Notes under the pieces: generated by a model
The model's input: the letters and a program-made list of their open reading frames with translations, nothing else
Told to the model about the DNA's origin: nothing
Database searches by the model: none
Made by a program: the position numbers and the translations under genes
Shown here: in pieces, positions 38,069-48,419 of the stretch
Numbering within the stretch: position 1 is the first letter of the stretch
Layout: each line of letters begins with the position of its first letter
Source of the DNA: Aurantiochytrium sp. KH105
Taxonomy: Eukaryota > Sar > Bigyra > Thraustochytrida > Thraustochytriidae
Assembly (NCBI GenBank): GCA_003116975.1
Contig: BGKB01000002.1
Span: 593,047 to 657,046, forward strand
Length of the DNA stretch: 64,000 nt
Direction: 5' to 3'

Positions 38069-41000
38069 TCAGGCGGCAAAAACTGGCGTTGCCGTCGGAA
38101 TGTTGTCATGCTTGCCCCTTGGCGAAGGAGGCGGTGCCGGCGGCGGCGGCGGCAGACACAGTTCGTTGTCGCTTTCCGCGCCCACACTGTCATAACCATC
38201 GTCCCCATCGTTATTCCCACCCTCGTCAGACTCGGGTAAGTCTGTTGCTTCGGGCAAGCCTCGTCGTCGCTTGGCTTCGGGATCACGAGTTTCTCTACGA
38301 AGACAGCGCATCACGGTTCGCATTGCAGCGTACGATACCAGAAGCGCTGGAATGAGAAAGAATATGGAAGTGACGAGCGAGAGCGCCGTGTTTATGGCAA
38401 TGATCATGCCAAAGTCGTTGAACAACGTGATTTCGCAAACTGTGAGGATCGCTGCGGCGCCGGCAGTCGTCGCGGCGCCAAAAATGACAGAGGGACCCGT
38501 TTGTCCCAAGGCTTGCTGCGCGCGGCCAAACATATTCGGGTGCCGCGCGCGGTGAAAAGAGTGGGCCAGGTGAAGGCTGTAGTCGACCGTGAGTCCGGCG
38601 AGAATGATCACGCTCAATGCCTCGATCGCGCCAAACGCGCGACCCATGAATACAATGAGGACACTGAGCAGCAGAATCAATACGATAACAATGGCCAGCG
38701 TCGTGACGATGGCCACCGTAATGTTGAAGCGAGTAAAGACGAAAATTGCAGCAAAGGCAAAGGCCACGCTGATGAGCGCTGCCGTGAGCGTGCCGCGGAT
38801 CACTGCTAGCTCCGTCTGCGTCCGCGCCCACAGAAAGGATGACTGCGTCGCCTGAGCACTTTGCGCCTTGACAGACGCTTCCCATTGCAAGTACAGTGGG
38901 TCCGCCTCACTCGCAGCCAAGAGCTCGTTAATGTTTGTCAGCACCTTCATGCGCACCAGTTTGACGCTGCCGTCCTCGTTAAAAAGGGCAAAGTTGCGGG
39001 CCTGATAGCCAGTACTTGTTGTGGTGACGAAACTATACAAGGTCTGCGCAAACCCCGCGGAATCTTCAATCGGGAAGCTTTGCCCCTGGTCCTCGACGTA
39101 GCTGGCGAAATCCGTCATGAAGCAGTTCGTCACGCGACGCACTTCCAGTAGGTTTTGCGACGAATTGACCTCGTTCGCCATGTAAGTACACATGCTGGTC
39201 ATGGCCAATTGGGTATCCGCCATGTTCTCAACATCGTCCTCGGACCACCAGATGTCAACCGATGAAACTTGGTCATCACTCAGCTCAGAGTACGTCGGAT
39301 CCGTGGTGTTGCACGTATCGCCGAGCCACCCCGCGTAGCACGAGCACAAGGGGTCTTCCGCTGTAGCATCTGACGCACAATCACCATTTCCGCTGCACTC
39401 GCAGACAAATGTCGGCGCGCTGGTGGGATTAGCTGTAGGGAAAGTAGTGGGTGCATTTGACATTGTTGGCGAAGAAGTCTGTACCGTGGGTGACTGTGTT
39501 GGCGTTTGCGGAGGCGAAGTCGGTCTCGGCGTCCCCGCCAAAATGGCATCGTCGACCTCAACAGCGTTTACATCAGTGGCGGCCCGAAGTTCGTCGCCCA
39601 GGCTCTCCGCGTCGGTCTCGGCGTACGACAAAATGATCACGCTCGTTGACCCAGAGCCATCCGAGAACGTAACGGAGCTGTCGATGTTTGCGTCTGCAAG
39701 AACCTCCGCGGCAGTCCTGTCCGAAGCGCTCGTGCCCGTCCCGGGAGGCCCGGAAAATCCCTGCAGTCTCCGACTGCCATCCGTCGTGAATGTGACAAGC
39801 AGAGGTGGGCCGTACGTAAGCGACGAGGCTGCACGCACAGCAGCGAGAGGAGCACCATCCTCGACAGTGATTGCGAAACTGTTCGAAACCTCGACCGAAT
39901 CCTCTGCCCCGGTGTCCGCGCCGTGCACTGCAATAAGGACCTGAGTCGAGGGAAACTCGTCGATGGAATTGGACAGCTTTTCCGCGAGAGTGCAGTTCGT
40001 TGCGGCTGTGCCCGCCTCAACCGCAAGAGCAGCTGTTCCAGAGGTCGGTTCGCCCGCGAACGAGGCGCAAAGGTTTGACGAAATCTCGCGGACCCCGGTC
40101 GATGCCTCAATAAATCCATTCTCCGGGCCGTCATCACCAAAGTGCGGCACGAGAGTGGATCCATCGGCGATGAGAACCTGAGCAGGGATATTGCTTGGAC
40201 GAATGATCGTGGTAGGTTGAGGCGTCACGGGAAATGGGGTGGGCTCCGGCGTGGGCGAGGCGGTCGGCACGGGCGTGCTCGCCACGGGAGCGACTGTTGG
40301 TTCAGGGCTTGACGTTGGGGACGTCGTCGGCTCGTCAACGGGTGGTGAGGTTGGTTGGGGGGTTGGCGAAGTCTCCGTCGTTGGCTGAGAGGTTGGAGCT
40401 GGTGTCGAGCATACAATTTCTTCACCATTCTCATCGACACAAATGGCAACGGTTGCCGGGTCATCAGTCTCGCTCGTTGCCGAGTTGGGAACGCTCGTGT
40501 CGGAAAAGTAGTTTGTGCGAATCTCGAGCAAGAGACCAATATTGGTCTCGGTGCCAAAAATATCGGGAAGGCCGTCCGACATTTCCACCTCGCCCACCAT
40601 GACACCGCCGAGCGAGGCGGTTAAAACGATAAAGAGTGCCACCAGCGCGTACCTGCAACGATACGTGAATGGAGCGACCCTCTTGTAAAAGCCGCGCACG
40701 AGAAAATCATGCTCGTCAATAAGGTCATCGCTGTTGTAGGAAGGCACCGTGGCCTGCGTGGCCCCGCGTGCGCGGCCATGAGAGCTTCTTCCCTCCGAAA
40801 CGTCAATCGTCACCGAGTCTTCGGAAACAACAGAGTTAGTCTCGAGACCGCCACACTCGCCGTTGCTTTCTTGCGGGGACGATGTGTCTGTGTTTCCCCA
40901 CAAAGAAGGACGCAGCAAGGCAGCGAAAGAGGGCACGGCGTGTGGCTTGCGAGGCGAAGAAGCTCCGCTAGAGCCCTGCTGCGCATTGCTTCCAAGGCTT

Positions 41001-42469
41001 CTCGGCGACGTGGACGCCGATGACGTCGGAGTTTGTCCCATCGCTCGGTATCGTTCGTCAGCTGTGTCCTTATGAATGTGCTCTTGGTCGCTGCTGCTCT
41101 TGCGAAAGGCGCCAAGGCGGCGGCGACAACACGAGAAAAAGTCCCATCGCAGGTATCGGTCCTGGATAACCAGAGCGGGGGGAAGCACCACAATAATGAA
41201 GATGTAATTGGCGATGACAAGAACGCCCATGAACTGACCGAACTCCCGAATCGGTTGAATCGGGCTCGCAAGGTTGGCGAGAAAGGAAGCTGCAGTTGTT
41301 ACAGAAGTGACAAAGGTGGCACCGGCGGCGCGGCGCCATGTCCAGCGAAGGCGATTGGCCATGTCAAAGTCCGGAAGATGACGACTCTGCGCCCAAATGT
41401 CGCTAAAGATGGCAAAGTCGTCGGCGCCAATGCCCACGAGCACAAAAACGCTCGTGAAATTGAAGATCATCATCACCGAGTTGCCGAGTGGGACAGTGTA
41501 GATCACATAGGTGATGGGAAATGACATGGCGATGGAAAAGCAGGCCACAATGGAGAGGAATAATGATCGCGAGTGCACGACCATACATCCCAAGACAAAG
41601 GCGAGCGAGATGATGCCGAACTGCAAATCGTGAAGGATGAGCTCTTCAATCTCGATCGTGTTCATGTTGCTGTTGTACCATGCTACGCGCAGGTTGTCAA
41701 CAAGGTGCTTGCGCGCACTGAGGTACGGCAAAAGGTCGTTGCGCATCATAGATGTCATGGTTGCTTCGTCCCGATAGCGAAACTCGAAGCTTGACCGCAC
41801 AATTGAAATGTTCGCACCATCCTCGATGAAGTCGCGCGGGAAGAACCAGAGATCAGATTCGTCTTGCGCTGTAGATTGGATGAGGCTGATGACGCTGTCG
41901 ATGGGTAGCATCGAGTCGCCATTGCCATCCAAAACGAGACCCGATGAGGTGACTGTCGGGTAAAAGTAGTTGAGGATGGACTCTGCCTCGACGCAGTCGG
42001 CAGAGTCTTCCTTCCGTGGACAATATCCGCTGTACATGTCGGCTTCAAAGTCCATCTCGAAGTCGTGAATGCTTTCGATGCGGTTTTCCGTAAAGATAGT
42101 GTCGCAGTTCTCGCCGCAATAGTAGATGATCTCGATGAAGGCACGCCACGTGACTTCAGGCGCGGAACCATCGGGGTTGAGCGTCGTTTGCAAGGCGCGT
42201 CGCCTGCTGCTGTCGGCAGCGGTCGGCGCGTCATAGTCGGCGAGAATGGCTTCGAGCTCGTCGTACTCGGTGGATGCCGGCTCATCGGAGCTCAGGTAGC
42301 TCTCGAAGTCGCTCTCAATGGTGAGGTTCTTTGCATCTGTGAGCAGGATGGTCGAGACGGCAATGCCTGGCAAGATTACGAGCCAGGCCACGAGAAGAAG
42401 GCATGGAAAGCGGGCGGCCCAGACCCATCCGCGGCCAATCTCCTTCTTGGGCTTATCCTCGGCGTGCAT
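38069..42469 (-). CDS. RND-superfamily transporter-like protein, Patched/Dispatched type, with EGF-like and PT-rich insert
   Basis: 1466 aa from the ATG at 42467-42469. A first helix (FPCLLLVAWLVILPGIAVSTILL) precedes a lumenal loop. Then comes a sterol-sensing-domain-like bundle with GIISLAFVLGCMVVHS, MSFPITYVIYTV and the diagnostic FVLVGIGADDFAIF. After a cytosolic linker and another helix comes a large second lumenal domain. It contains a Pro/Thr-rich mucin-like stretch of about 60 residues and an EGF-like module (CECSGNGDC ... CSCYAGWLGDTC). The second bundle carries IILAGLTVDYSLHLAHSFHRA, the second-half RND motif. The Asp residues in the two motifs are those used for ion coupling in RND pumps. 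Likely role: export or trafficking of sterol or lipid-modified cargo. Confidence 0.88.
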   Translation of the reverse strand: MHAEDKPKKEIGRGWVWAARFPCLLLVAWLVILPGIAVSTILLTDAKNLTIESDFESYLSSDEPASTEYDELEAILADYDAPTAADSSRRRALQTTLNPDGSAPEVTWRAFIEIIYYCGENCDTIFTENRIESIHDFEMDFEADMYSGYCPRKEDSADCVEAESILNYFYPTVTSSGLVLDGNGDSMLPIDSVISLIQSTAQDESDLWFFPRDFIEDGANISIVRSSFEFRYRDEATMTSMMRNDLLPYLSARKHLVDNLRVAWYNSNMNTIEIEELILHDLQFGIISLAFVLGCMVVHSRSLFLSIVACFSIAMSFPITYVIYTVPLGNSVMMIFNFTSVFVLVGIGADDFAIFSDIWAQSRHLPDFDMANRLRWTWRRAAGATFVTSVTTAASFLANLASPIQPIREFGQFMGVLVIANYIFIIVVLPPALVIQDRYLRWDFFSCCRRRLGAFRKSSSDQEHIHKDTADERYRAMGQTPTSSASTSPRSLGSNAQQGSSGASSPRKPHAVPSFAALLRPSLWGNTDTSSPQESNGECGGLETNSVVSEDSVTIDVSEGRSSHGRARGATQATVPSYNSDDLIDEHDFLVRGFYKRVAPFTYRCRYALVALFIVLTASLGGVMVGEVEMSDGLPDIFGTETNIGLLLEIRTNYFSDTSVPNSATSETDDPATVAICVDENGEEIVCSTPAPTSQPTTETSPTPQPTSPPVDEPTTSPTSSPEPTVAPVASTPVPTASPTPEPTPFPVTPQPTTIIRPSNIPAQVLIADGSTLVPHFGDDGPENGFIEASTGVREISSNLCASFAGEPTSGTAALAVEAGTAATNCTLAEKLSNSIDEFPSTQVLIAVHGADTGAEDSVEVSNSFAITVEDGAPLAAVRAASSLTYGPPLLVTFTTDGSRRLQGFSGPPGTGTSASDRTAAEVLADANIDSSVTFSDGSGSTSVIILSYAETDAESLGDELRAATDVNAVEVDDAILAGTPRPTSPPQTPTQSPTVQTSSPTMSNAPTTFPTANPTSAPTFVCECSGNGDCASDATAEDPLCSCYAGWLGDTCNTTDPTYSELSDDQVSSVDIWWSEDDVENMADTQLAMTSMCTYMANEVNSSQNLLEVRRVTNCFMTDFASYVEDQGQSFPIEDSAGFAQTLYSFVTTTSTGYQARNFALFNEDGSVKLVRMKVLTNINELLAASEADPLYLQWEASVKAQSAQATQSSFLWARTQTELAVIRGTLTAALISVAFAFAAIFVFTRFNITVAIVTTLAIVIVLILLLSVLIVFMGRAFGAIEALSVIILAGLTVDYSLHLAHSFHRARHPNMFGRAQQALGQTGPSVIFGAATTAGAAAILTVCEITLFNDFGMIIAINTALSLVTSIFFLIPALLVSYAAMRTVMRCLRRETRDPEAKRRRGLPEATDLPESDEGGNNDGDDGYDSVGAESDNELCLPPPPPAPPPSPRGKHDNIPTATPVFAA

Positions 42470-44352
42470 GCTGACTTCCCGGCGACGTCGACCTTGCTCT
42501 CTCACGCGTTCCTGCTCTACGCCCCGACGCCGAGACCGTGGAGGAGAGCGCGACGGAGGAGAGGCGAGTGGCTAAGAAAGAGACAGCCCGGGGTCCGCGG
42601 CGGCCGGCCGGCTCACGATGTCCGATCGACGAAGGTCGTCCGCTGGCTTGCTGGCCCCGCGTCCTCGGCGCGCACACAGACGCGCAGGCTCGCACGCAGG
42701 CTCGCGCGCAGACAGGCAGGCTCGCAGGCAGGCTCGCAGGCGCGCTCCTTGCCTCACGCGCGGCGGCTCTCCATCTTGGGTTTGCTGGCGATTCCTCGCC
42801 GCGCCGCGAGCGCCTCTTTTCAGGTGCCTTCCGGCGCGGGAAGGCACTAAAAAATGAAAAGAAAAAGATGCGCCTGGCCTCTTTCTTCCGCCTTGCCATG
42901 CATGCAGCAGCCTAGAGCAGAGCAGAGCAGACCAGAGCAGAGCAGCCAGCCGCGGCCGGCCGGAGGCAGGCAGGTCTCCCGGAGAGGCGGAGAGACGGCC
43001 GGGAGGAAACCCGGCAGGAGACGGCGCGTCGCCGTCTTCGCGCGGCGGCGGAGGCACGGTCGGTCGCCCGGCCGGCGCGGAGCCGAAGAGGCTGACGGCG
43101 CGAAGGAGAGAAAAGAGGAACCAGAGGTGCGGGCCGTCTCTCTGTCGTGTTTTGGAGAGGTCCCAGATGCCCCCGCTCTTCGGGGCTCCGCGACGGCGGA
43201 AAGCCAGCGGGCGCGCGGCACACGGGGGGTCTCTGCGGAGTCCGTGGAGGAGCCCGTGCCAGCGCGGAGGAAAGTTTGTCTGCGATGCCTCCCTGAGGCG
43301 CTCCGGCGAACGGGAAACACAGAGGGGTAGGAAGCGCACACAGGGGGTAAGGCGCGAGATGTCGCCCCGAAAGGGACGATGCGAGACCGCCCGTCCCGTC
43401 ACGGAGAAAATGGACACGGGCGGAGGTGAGACACATCATCAACATCATTTCGCCGCCAACGCGTCTCGCGCCGCGCCGCGCACGACGGGGAGACCAAGAG
43501 AGAGCGAGGATCGGGAGAGAGCGAGAGAGAGAAAGAGAGGGAGGGAGGCGCGCGCACGAGGCCTGTCGACGACTCTTGTCGTGCGGCGGTGGGGCCTGCA
43601 GCCAGCACCGCATGAACCGTGCGTTGACCGCGAGTTGGTCATCGCTGACCCAACTGCAAGCTGGAAAGAAGTGGCAGTGGCGTGGACAAGCAAGCAACAA
43701 CGTGAGCTTGCCAGCCTAGAACTCTCAAGAGCCGCCACTGGCATGCGATGGCCACAAACTTGGGCTTAGCTTGAACATCTTCCTTGGGCACGAATTTGTT
43801 TGCTTGTTGACTGGTTGGCTAGGTGGCTTGTTCATCGACTCACTGTCAGTTCGGTGTCTGGCTCGTGTTGGCTTGGATGGATGCCTGCCTGCCTGCCTTC
43901 GTGGTGGGAGGCAACAGCCAGTGGCAGCGGGCTCGCAGCGAGTTGGAGAGTGCCCGTTTTCTGCACGCAGCAGCAGCAGCAGCAGCAGAAGCAGCAGCAG
44001 CAGCCCATGGCCGACTGACCTCAGAACGAGTGACAGTGGGTGGCCATGGCACACAATGCGCTGCGGACTGTCACTGGTCGCCGCGAGGGGCCGAGAGACC
44101 GCGAGCTGGCTGGCTGTCCGGGATTCGAGGGGGAAGGAGGCGCAGGCGCGGGAGATGTGTCTCCGCGTTGTCGACGTGCTTAGTTTTCACACTTGCTGGC
44201 TTGAAGGTATACATAGAGTGTTCCGCTGCTCGGTGCGTTGTTTGAAAAAGGTGTAAATGGAAGGAATATCGGCGGAGGGCAGGCTCTTGCTCCGCAAACG
44301 GCACGCGTGGGCTTGACATTTTCTCTAGCGAGAGAAAATGTACAATTACCAA
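42470..44352. other. GC-rich, repeat-rich spacer; no gene recognised
   Basis: Between the RND gene start and the ankyrin 3' end. It contains GCAGGCTC-type units (42690-42735), AGAGC pentamers (42910-42945) and a CAG run (43969-44010). Long open frames on both strands are compositionally low complexity and start at non-ATG codons or lack homology. Confidence 0.45.
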
Positions 44353-44690
44353 GGTCTTACTCGATTGCAAAGGACCTTGAGATGACTCAGACATCGCTAT
44401 CCGTCTCATTGTCGTCGTCGTCATCGTCGTCTTGACCGTCTTCGCTCTTCTCGCCGGTTTCGGAACAAGTCAGTGCCGTAAAGGCATCCTTAAGAAGCGC
44501 CTCGGCCTCGGCCTCGACCTTGATGGTCTTACTCGATTGCAAAGAACCTTGAGATGACTCAGACATCGCTATCCGTCTCATTGTCGTCGTCGTCATCGTC
44601 GTCTCGACCATCTTCGCTCTTCTCGCCGGTTTCGGAACCAGTCAGTGCCGTAAAGGCATCCTTCAGAAGCGCCTCGGCCTCGACATTGAT
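44353..44690. repeat. 172-bp tandem duplication covering the 3' end of the ankyrin gene
   Basis: Unit A (44353-44524) and unit B (44525-44690) are near identical. Unit B contains the last 44 codons and stop of the ankyrin gene plus 3' flank. Unit A repeats this downstream with a few substitutions and a 6-bp insertion. 172 is not a multiple of three, so unit A is outside the reading frame of the gene. Confidence 0.9.
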
Positions 44691-45884
44691 GGCGAGATCC
44701 AGCGCAGTGTGACCGTAAATATCCTTGCAACGAAGCACGTCCAAGGGAGCTACACTGAGCAGCATCTTGAGCACCGTGACGTCCCGATGTTTCTCGGCAG
44801 CCCAAAGCACAGCATTTTTACCCGAGACGCGATCTCGAACGCCGAGCGCAGGGTCAGCCTCGAGTAGCAGCTGAACGCAGCGTGGGTGGTTCCAGCGACT
44901 GGCAAGCATGAGCGCTGTCCATCCTGTCTTGTCGCGCGCATCCACCTCAGAGCCTCGATCTATAAGCAGTGTGGTAGTCTTGACAAACCCCCAGCGCGCC
45001 GCGTGCATGAGAGGCGTGCGACGCGCAATATCTTGGGCATCGACGTCTGCGGAATAATCGCAAAGCATTTTGGCGACGCGAAAGTTGCCAATTTTACAAG
45101 CGACTGCGAGCGCGCTGGAGCCCGAAGCATCCTTGAGATCAACATTCGAATTCCAGACGAGAATCTCCACAGCTTCCACGTGGTCTTCCTGAGCAGCGAT
45201 AATGAGCGCCGTCCGCGACTGTGCATCGCGCGCGTCGTGGTCGCAGCCCTTGAGAGAGCGCAGAACCTCGACATGTCCCATGTACGCCGCCCACATCAGA
45301 GGCGTCATTTTGCACTCATCATCCGTGGCCTGGGTGTTGGCGCCGAGTTCGAGAAGATATTCGACCACGGGGACTTGGCCTGCGCGGCACGATGAAATCA
45401 GTGCGGTGGCGCCTGTCCAATGTTTCGCTGGGTCTGCCCCACTGAGCGGTGGGACACGGTACTCGAGGACAGACAGCTCTTCTTCTTGCGCAAATTTGAT
45501 AATGTCTTTGACCTGCTCCAGCTCGCCCTTCCGGGCGGCATCGACGAGCTCTGCCCCAGTTTCATTCTCGATCTCACGTTTTTCGCGCTCCTCCTCGAGC
45601 CGAATGCGCTCCTCCTCTAGTCGTACACGCTCCTCTTCCGTGAGCTCAGCCTTGGTCTCGCCCTCGCTCGCTTTGCTTTCTTCTTGTGCTGCTGCTGCTG
45701 CTGCTGCTGCAGAGGGAGCTGTCTGGACTTCTGCTGATGCACGTTGCTTCGCTGCCGCCACCTGCAGCTGTGCATCGCGCTGCGTCTCGCTGTCGAGGCT
45801 GCTCAGGCTGTGCTCGTCGTCGTCTTTACCGGCGCCAGCAGGAGCACCAACAGCGGCAGCTCCAGAAGACGCATCCCCGACCAT
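44559..45884 (-). CDS. Ankyrin-repeat protein
   Basis: 441 aa. The N-terminus has Ala- and Glu/Arg-rich segments (a coiled coil near residues 75-105). From about residue 150 there are seven to eight ankyrin repeats, several with the classic TPLMWAAYMGH, RTALIIAAQEDH, TPLMHAARWGF, TALMLASRWNH and HTALDLAI cores. The C-terminus is strongly acidic, ending DDDDDDDNETDSDV. Likely a protein-interaction adaptor. A partial duplicate of its last 44 codons lies immediately downstream. Confidence 0.88.
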   Translation of the reverse strand: MVGDASSGAAAVGAPAGAGKDDDEHSLSSLDSETQRDAQLQVAAAKQRASAEVQTAPSAAAAAAAAQEESKASEGETKAELTEEERVRLEEERIRLEEEREKREIENETGAELVDAARKGELEQVKDIIKFAQEEELSVLEYRVPPLSGADPAKHWTGATALISSCRAGQVPVVEYLLELGANTQATDDECKMTPLMWAAYMGHVEVLRSLKGCDHDARDAQSRTALIIAAQEDHVEAVEILVWNSNVDLKDASGSSALAVACKIGNFRVAKMLCDYSADVDAQDIARRTPLMHAARWGFVKTTTLLIDRGSEVDARDKTGWTALMLASRWNHPRCVQLLLEADPALGVRDRVSGKNAVLWAAEKHRDVTVLKMLLSVAPLDVLRCKDIYGHTALDLAINVEAEALLKDAFTALTGSETGEKSEDGRDDDDDDDNETDSDV

Positions 45885-46631
45885 GCTCAGCTGGCGCCTT
45901 GCGTGAGGAGCCTTGGTCGTCAGCGTGCAGCGCCGTCAGCTGCTGTCTCAGTTGCCACTGTTGACTGGCGCTGCTGCGAGTCGCTGGGCGCGTTGCGTTC
46001 GTTCGTGTTCGTGCTAGCCCGCCCGCTGCCCTCTGAAAAGTTAGGCTCAATGGCTGAGCACTGGAAAGTTTAACGGACCACAACCGAAGGCACTGCTAGG
46101 CCTACTGGCCGCTGGCCCTACCTCGAGGTTGGGTTGGAACACCCGAAGGAGAAGCTCATTGCTATATGGCCGGCTTCCGCGAAAAGGTAAGCAGACAGCA
46201 AATGTGATTGCATCAGCTTCAGGTCACTAACAGACAGCAGACAAGAAGATGGCATCAGCTGCAGGTCTCGAACTGACAAACGACAAGATCGCATCAGCTG
46301 CAGGTCTCTCGACGGGACTTGTCTCCGCGGCACGGAGAAATCAAGTCGTGTGCGTCAGAGCCAACAGTTTGCCTGGCCAAACGCGCCTATTTCTTAGTCT
46401 TAACTTCTTCTGTTCGAGCCAAGCTCGGGCAAATGTGCCTCAATTGCTCGCTCTCAAACCACAAAAGAGAATACCTTTGTAAAACACAGAGGGAAAATCA
46501 GATATTTGGCGAAATAGGAAGTAAAAGTCCGACAACATAATCGGAGAGTAGTAGCTAGCCTAGGCCCAAAGTCTGGGCCAAGGCTCAGGCCGTGGGCTGA
46601 GATCCAGGTCCGAGTCCAAACGAACATACGC
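45885..46631. other. Intergenic spacer with minisatellite
   Basis: No gene recognised. Three copies of a GATNGCATCAGCTGCAGGTCT-like unit lie at 46206-46308 (spacing 42 and 39 bp). Confidence 0.5.
46206..46308 (+). repeat. Minisatellite, three copies of about 40 bp
   Basis: The copies start at 46206, 46248 and 46287. They share a 20-bp core with a PstI-like CTGCAG centre; the remainder (ACTGACAGACGACAA-like) is less conserved. Confidence 0.7.
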
Positions 46632-47258
46632 CTAAACCATTGTAACGTACTTGCCACGGAAGAAGTTGCGCGCATAGCCGTGCACCTCGAACATGCGCTC
46701 GTCCAAATCCGTGAGGAAAACGAGCACCACAATATTTGTAAGCACCGACACGTCTGAGATTGCGGTCGTAGCACAATAGAGAATGGAGGCCAAAATGGCA
46801 ACGAGCGAGACAAGACTGTGCACAATGCCAATCATGATGTAGCCCTTTTTAAAGAAGACGATACCTTTTGTGAAATCTGGAAGCAAGAAAATGAGTGCAA
46901 TGACGAGTCCGCAAATGATACCCTGCGGTGAAGCAGACTCGACCTTGACGTGGAAGGTGCCGTTCTCATCCTTGTCCAGAATACCGCCAGTCAGCGAGCA
47001 ATCGTCGCTGCTCACGATGGAGCACACAATGCTCTCGTAGATGAAGACCTGGAAAGCAAACAGTTGGATGGCGATGGTCACCAGGGACACGGCGATGCCG
47101 TCCGGGATCACGTACGCTGTCTGGAGGTAGCAGTACACCGTCTCTCCGCCAATGCCGAGCACCTCTTTCCAACACTCGGCGCCAGTCTTCACATCCACGG
47201 AGTCCTCCGCGCCCTCGATCGACGGCGCAGGCGCCTCGACGTCCACCTTGTCCGTCAT
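46632..47258 (-). CDS. Four-helix membrane protein of unknown function
   Basis: 208 aa from the ATG at 47256-47258. An acidic N-terminus precedes a helix at about 48-70 (DGIAVSLVTIAIQLFAFQVFIY). Next comes an extracytosolic loop with two Cys (VCSIVSSDDCSL) and a sequon. Three further helices follow: GIICGLVIALIFLLPDFTKGIVFF, IMIGIVHSLVSLVAILASILYC and VLTNIVVLVFLTDLDERMFE. The loop-plus-helices layout and the DLDERMFE ending look like a constrained family, but I cannot name it. A CTTTG repeat fills its 5' flank (47336-47444). Confidence 0.65.
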   Translation of the reverse strand: MTDKVDVEAPAPSIEGAEDSVDVKTGAECWKEVLGIGGETVYCYLQTAYVIPDGIAVSLVTIAIQLFAFQVFIYESIVCSIVSSDDCSLTGGILDKDENGTFHVKVESASPQGIICGLVIALIFLLPDFTKGIVFFKKGYIMIGIVHSLVSLVAILASILYCATTAISDVSVLTNIVVLVFLTDLDERMFEVHGYARNFFRGKYVTMV

Positions 47259-48419
47259 GCTCGCTGCTGGCTGCTGCTCTTGCTCGCTGCTGCCCTTGCT
47301 CTTACGGCTCGAGCGCCGGCCGCGGTCTCTCGTTCGGGCTTTGCTTTGCTTTGCTTTCCTCTTTGCTGAGCTTAGCTTTGCTTTGCTTAGCTTTGCTTTG
47401 CTTTCCTCTTTGCTTTGCTTTGCTTTCCTCCACTTTGCTTTCCTACATGCCCGTGGGTCCGCTGGGCCCACCCTGCAGCCGGAAAGTACTGCACGCACTG
47501 GCTGCTGGCTGTGGCTGGTGCCTGCACCTCCCCGGAGCCGGCGCCCGGCCGTAGAAGGGAAGCAGGCCAAGCCTACCCAGCCCAGCCACAAGCTTTCGCG
47601 CCAAACCACTCCGAGCCGCGCAAAGCCGCTGGCACGGCGAGCAGCCGTAAGCCGCCGCCGTAAGCCGCAGTGGCCGCGCGCGGCTTGCAGCCATGGCAGC
47701 TCGCATCGCCGCCGCGCGTGCCGCGCTGTGCACGCGCTGTGCACGCGCCAGCCAGCTCGCCGCTCTCTTTGCTGCCCGGACTCGCGGCGCGGCGTAAACC
47801 CTCCTGGTACATTCACGCCGCCATGGCGAGCTAGCGCACTCGGCACAGCGCGGCGCAGCACCCAGCCCCGCACAGCGGTGGCGCGGCGCGGCACCCACCC
47901 AGCCCCGCCCGCCGCCGCGCTCCGGCGCACGCACGCACGCACGCACGCACGCGGCGGGCGGGCGTGGGAAGGAGGGCGAGCGGGCGCGACGGGACCGTCC
48001 GGCGAGAGGTGTGTGCTCTGTGTGATCGTGGTGTCCACATGGCGATGGCGGCTGCGCGGGCGTCTACGCCGACGACGACGCGGCCGCAGCCATTGGTGAG
48101 GCCGCGGCTGCGGCAGGCAGGTAGCTGCCAGGCCGCGACCGACGACGCGCGAAGGGAAGCGCAGTGGAGTGAAAGGTGATGACAAGTTGGAACGGCGACA
48201 GGATCACGAGGAGGTGCACACCTGAGTCCCCGCGCGGGTGAGAACGGGCGCGCATATGGGAACGGAGGGCGCCCGCGAGGATGATACGCGGCGGAGGCTC
48301 GCGTCTTCTCGTGCAAGAACTCTGGACCGCGCCGCCAGAGCCTCGTCTCGCTGCTGCGCTCGGGTGCAGCTCAACTTCGTAGGCTCGGGCCACGTCTGCG
48401 CACGTACGCGCAGCGCAAG
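47259..48419. other. GC-rich divergent spacer with simple repeats
   Basis: Shared upstream region of two divergent genes. It has (CTTTG)n-type pentamers at 47336-47444 and GCAC tetramers at 47926-47952. Minus-strand frames are open across it, but the translation is Arg/Ala/Pro low complexity. Confidence 0.5.
47336..47444 (+). repeat. CTTTG pentanucleotide-type repeat
   Basis: Interrupted CTTTG/CTTAG/CTTTC units directly upstream of the 46632-47258 gene, probably in its 5' leader. Confidence 0.85.

Noticed and set aside
42912-43700. Minus-strand frame of 262 codons
   Set aside because: Arg/Pro/Ser-rich translation of a GC-rich spacer, also open on the other strand; no domain seen.
47259-48185. 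Minus-strand extension upstream of the four-helix protein
   Set aside because: Starts at TTG and translates the CTTTG repeat as Lys-Ala-Lys/Ser-Lys runs; the ATG at 47258 begins the conserved-looking protein.
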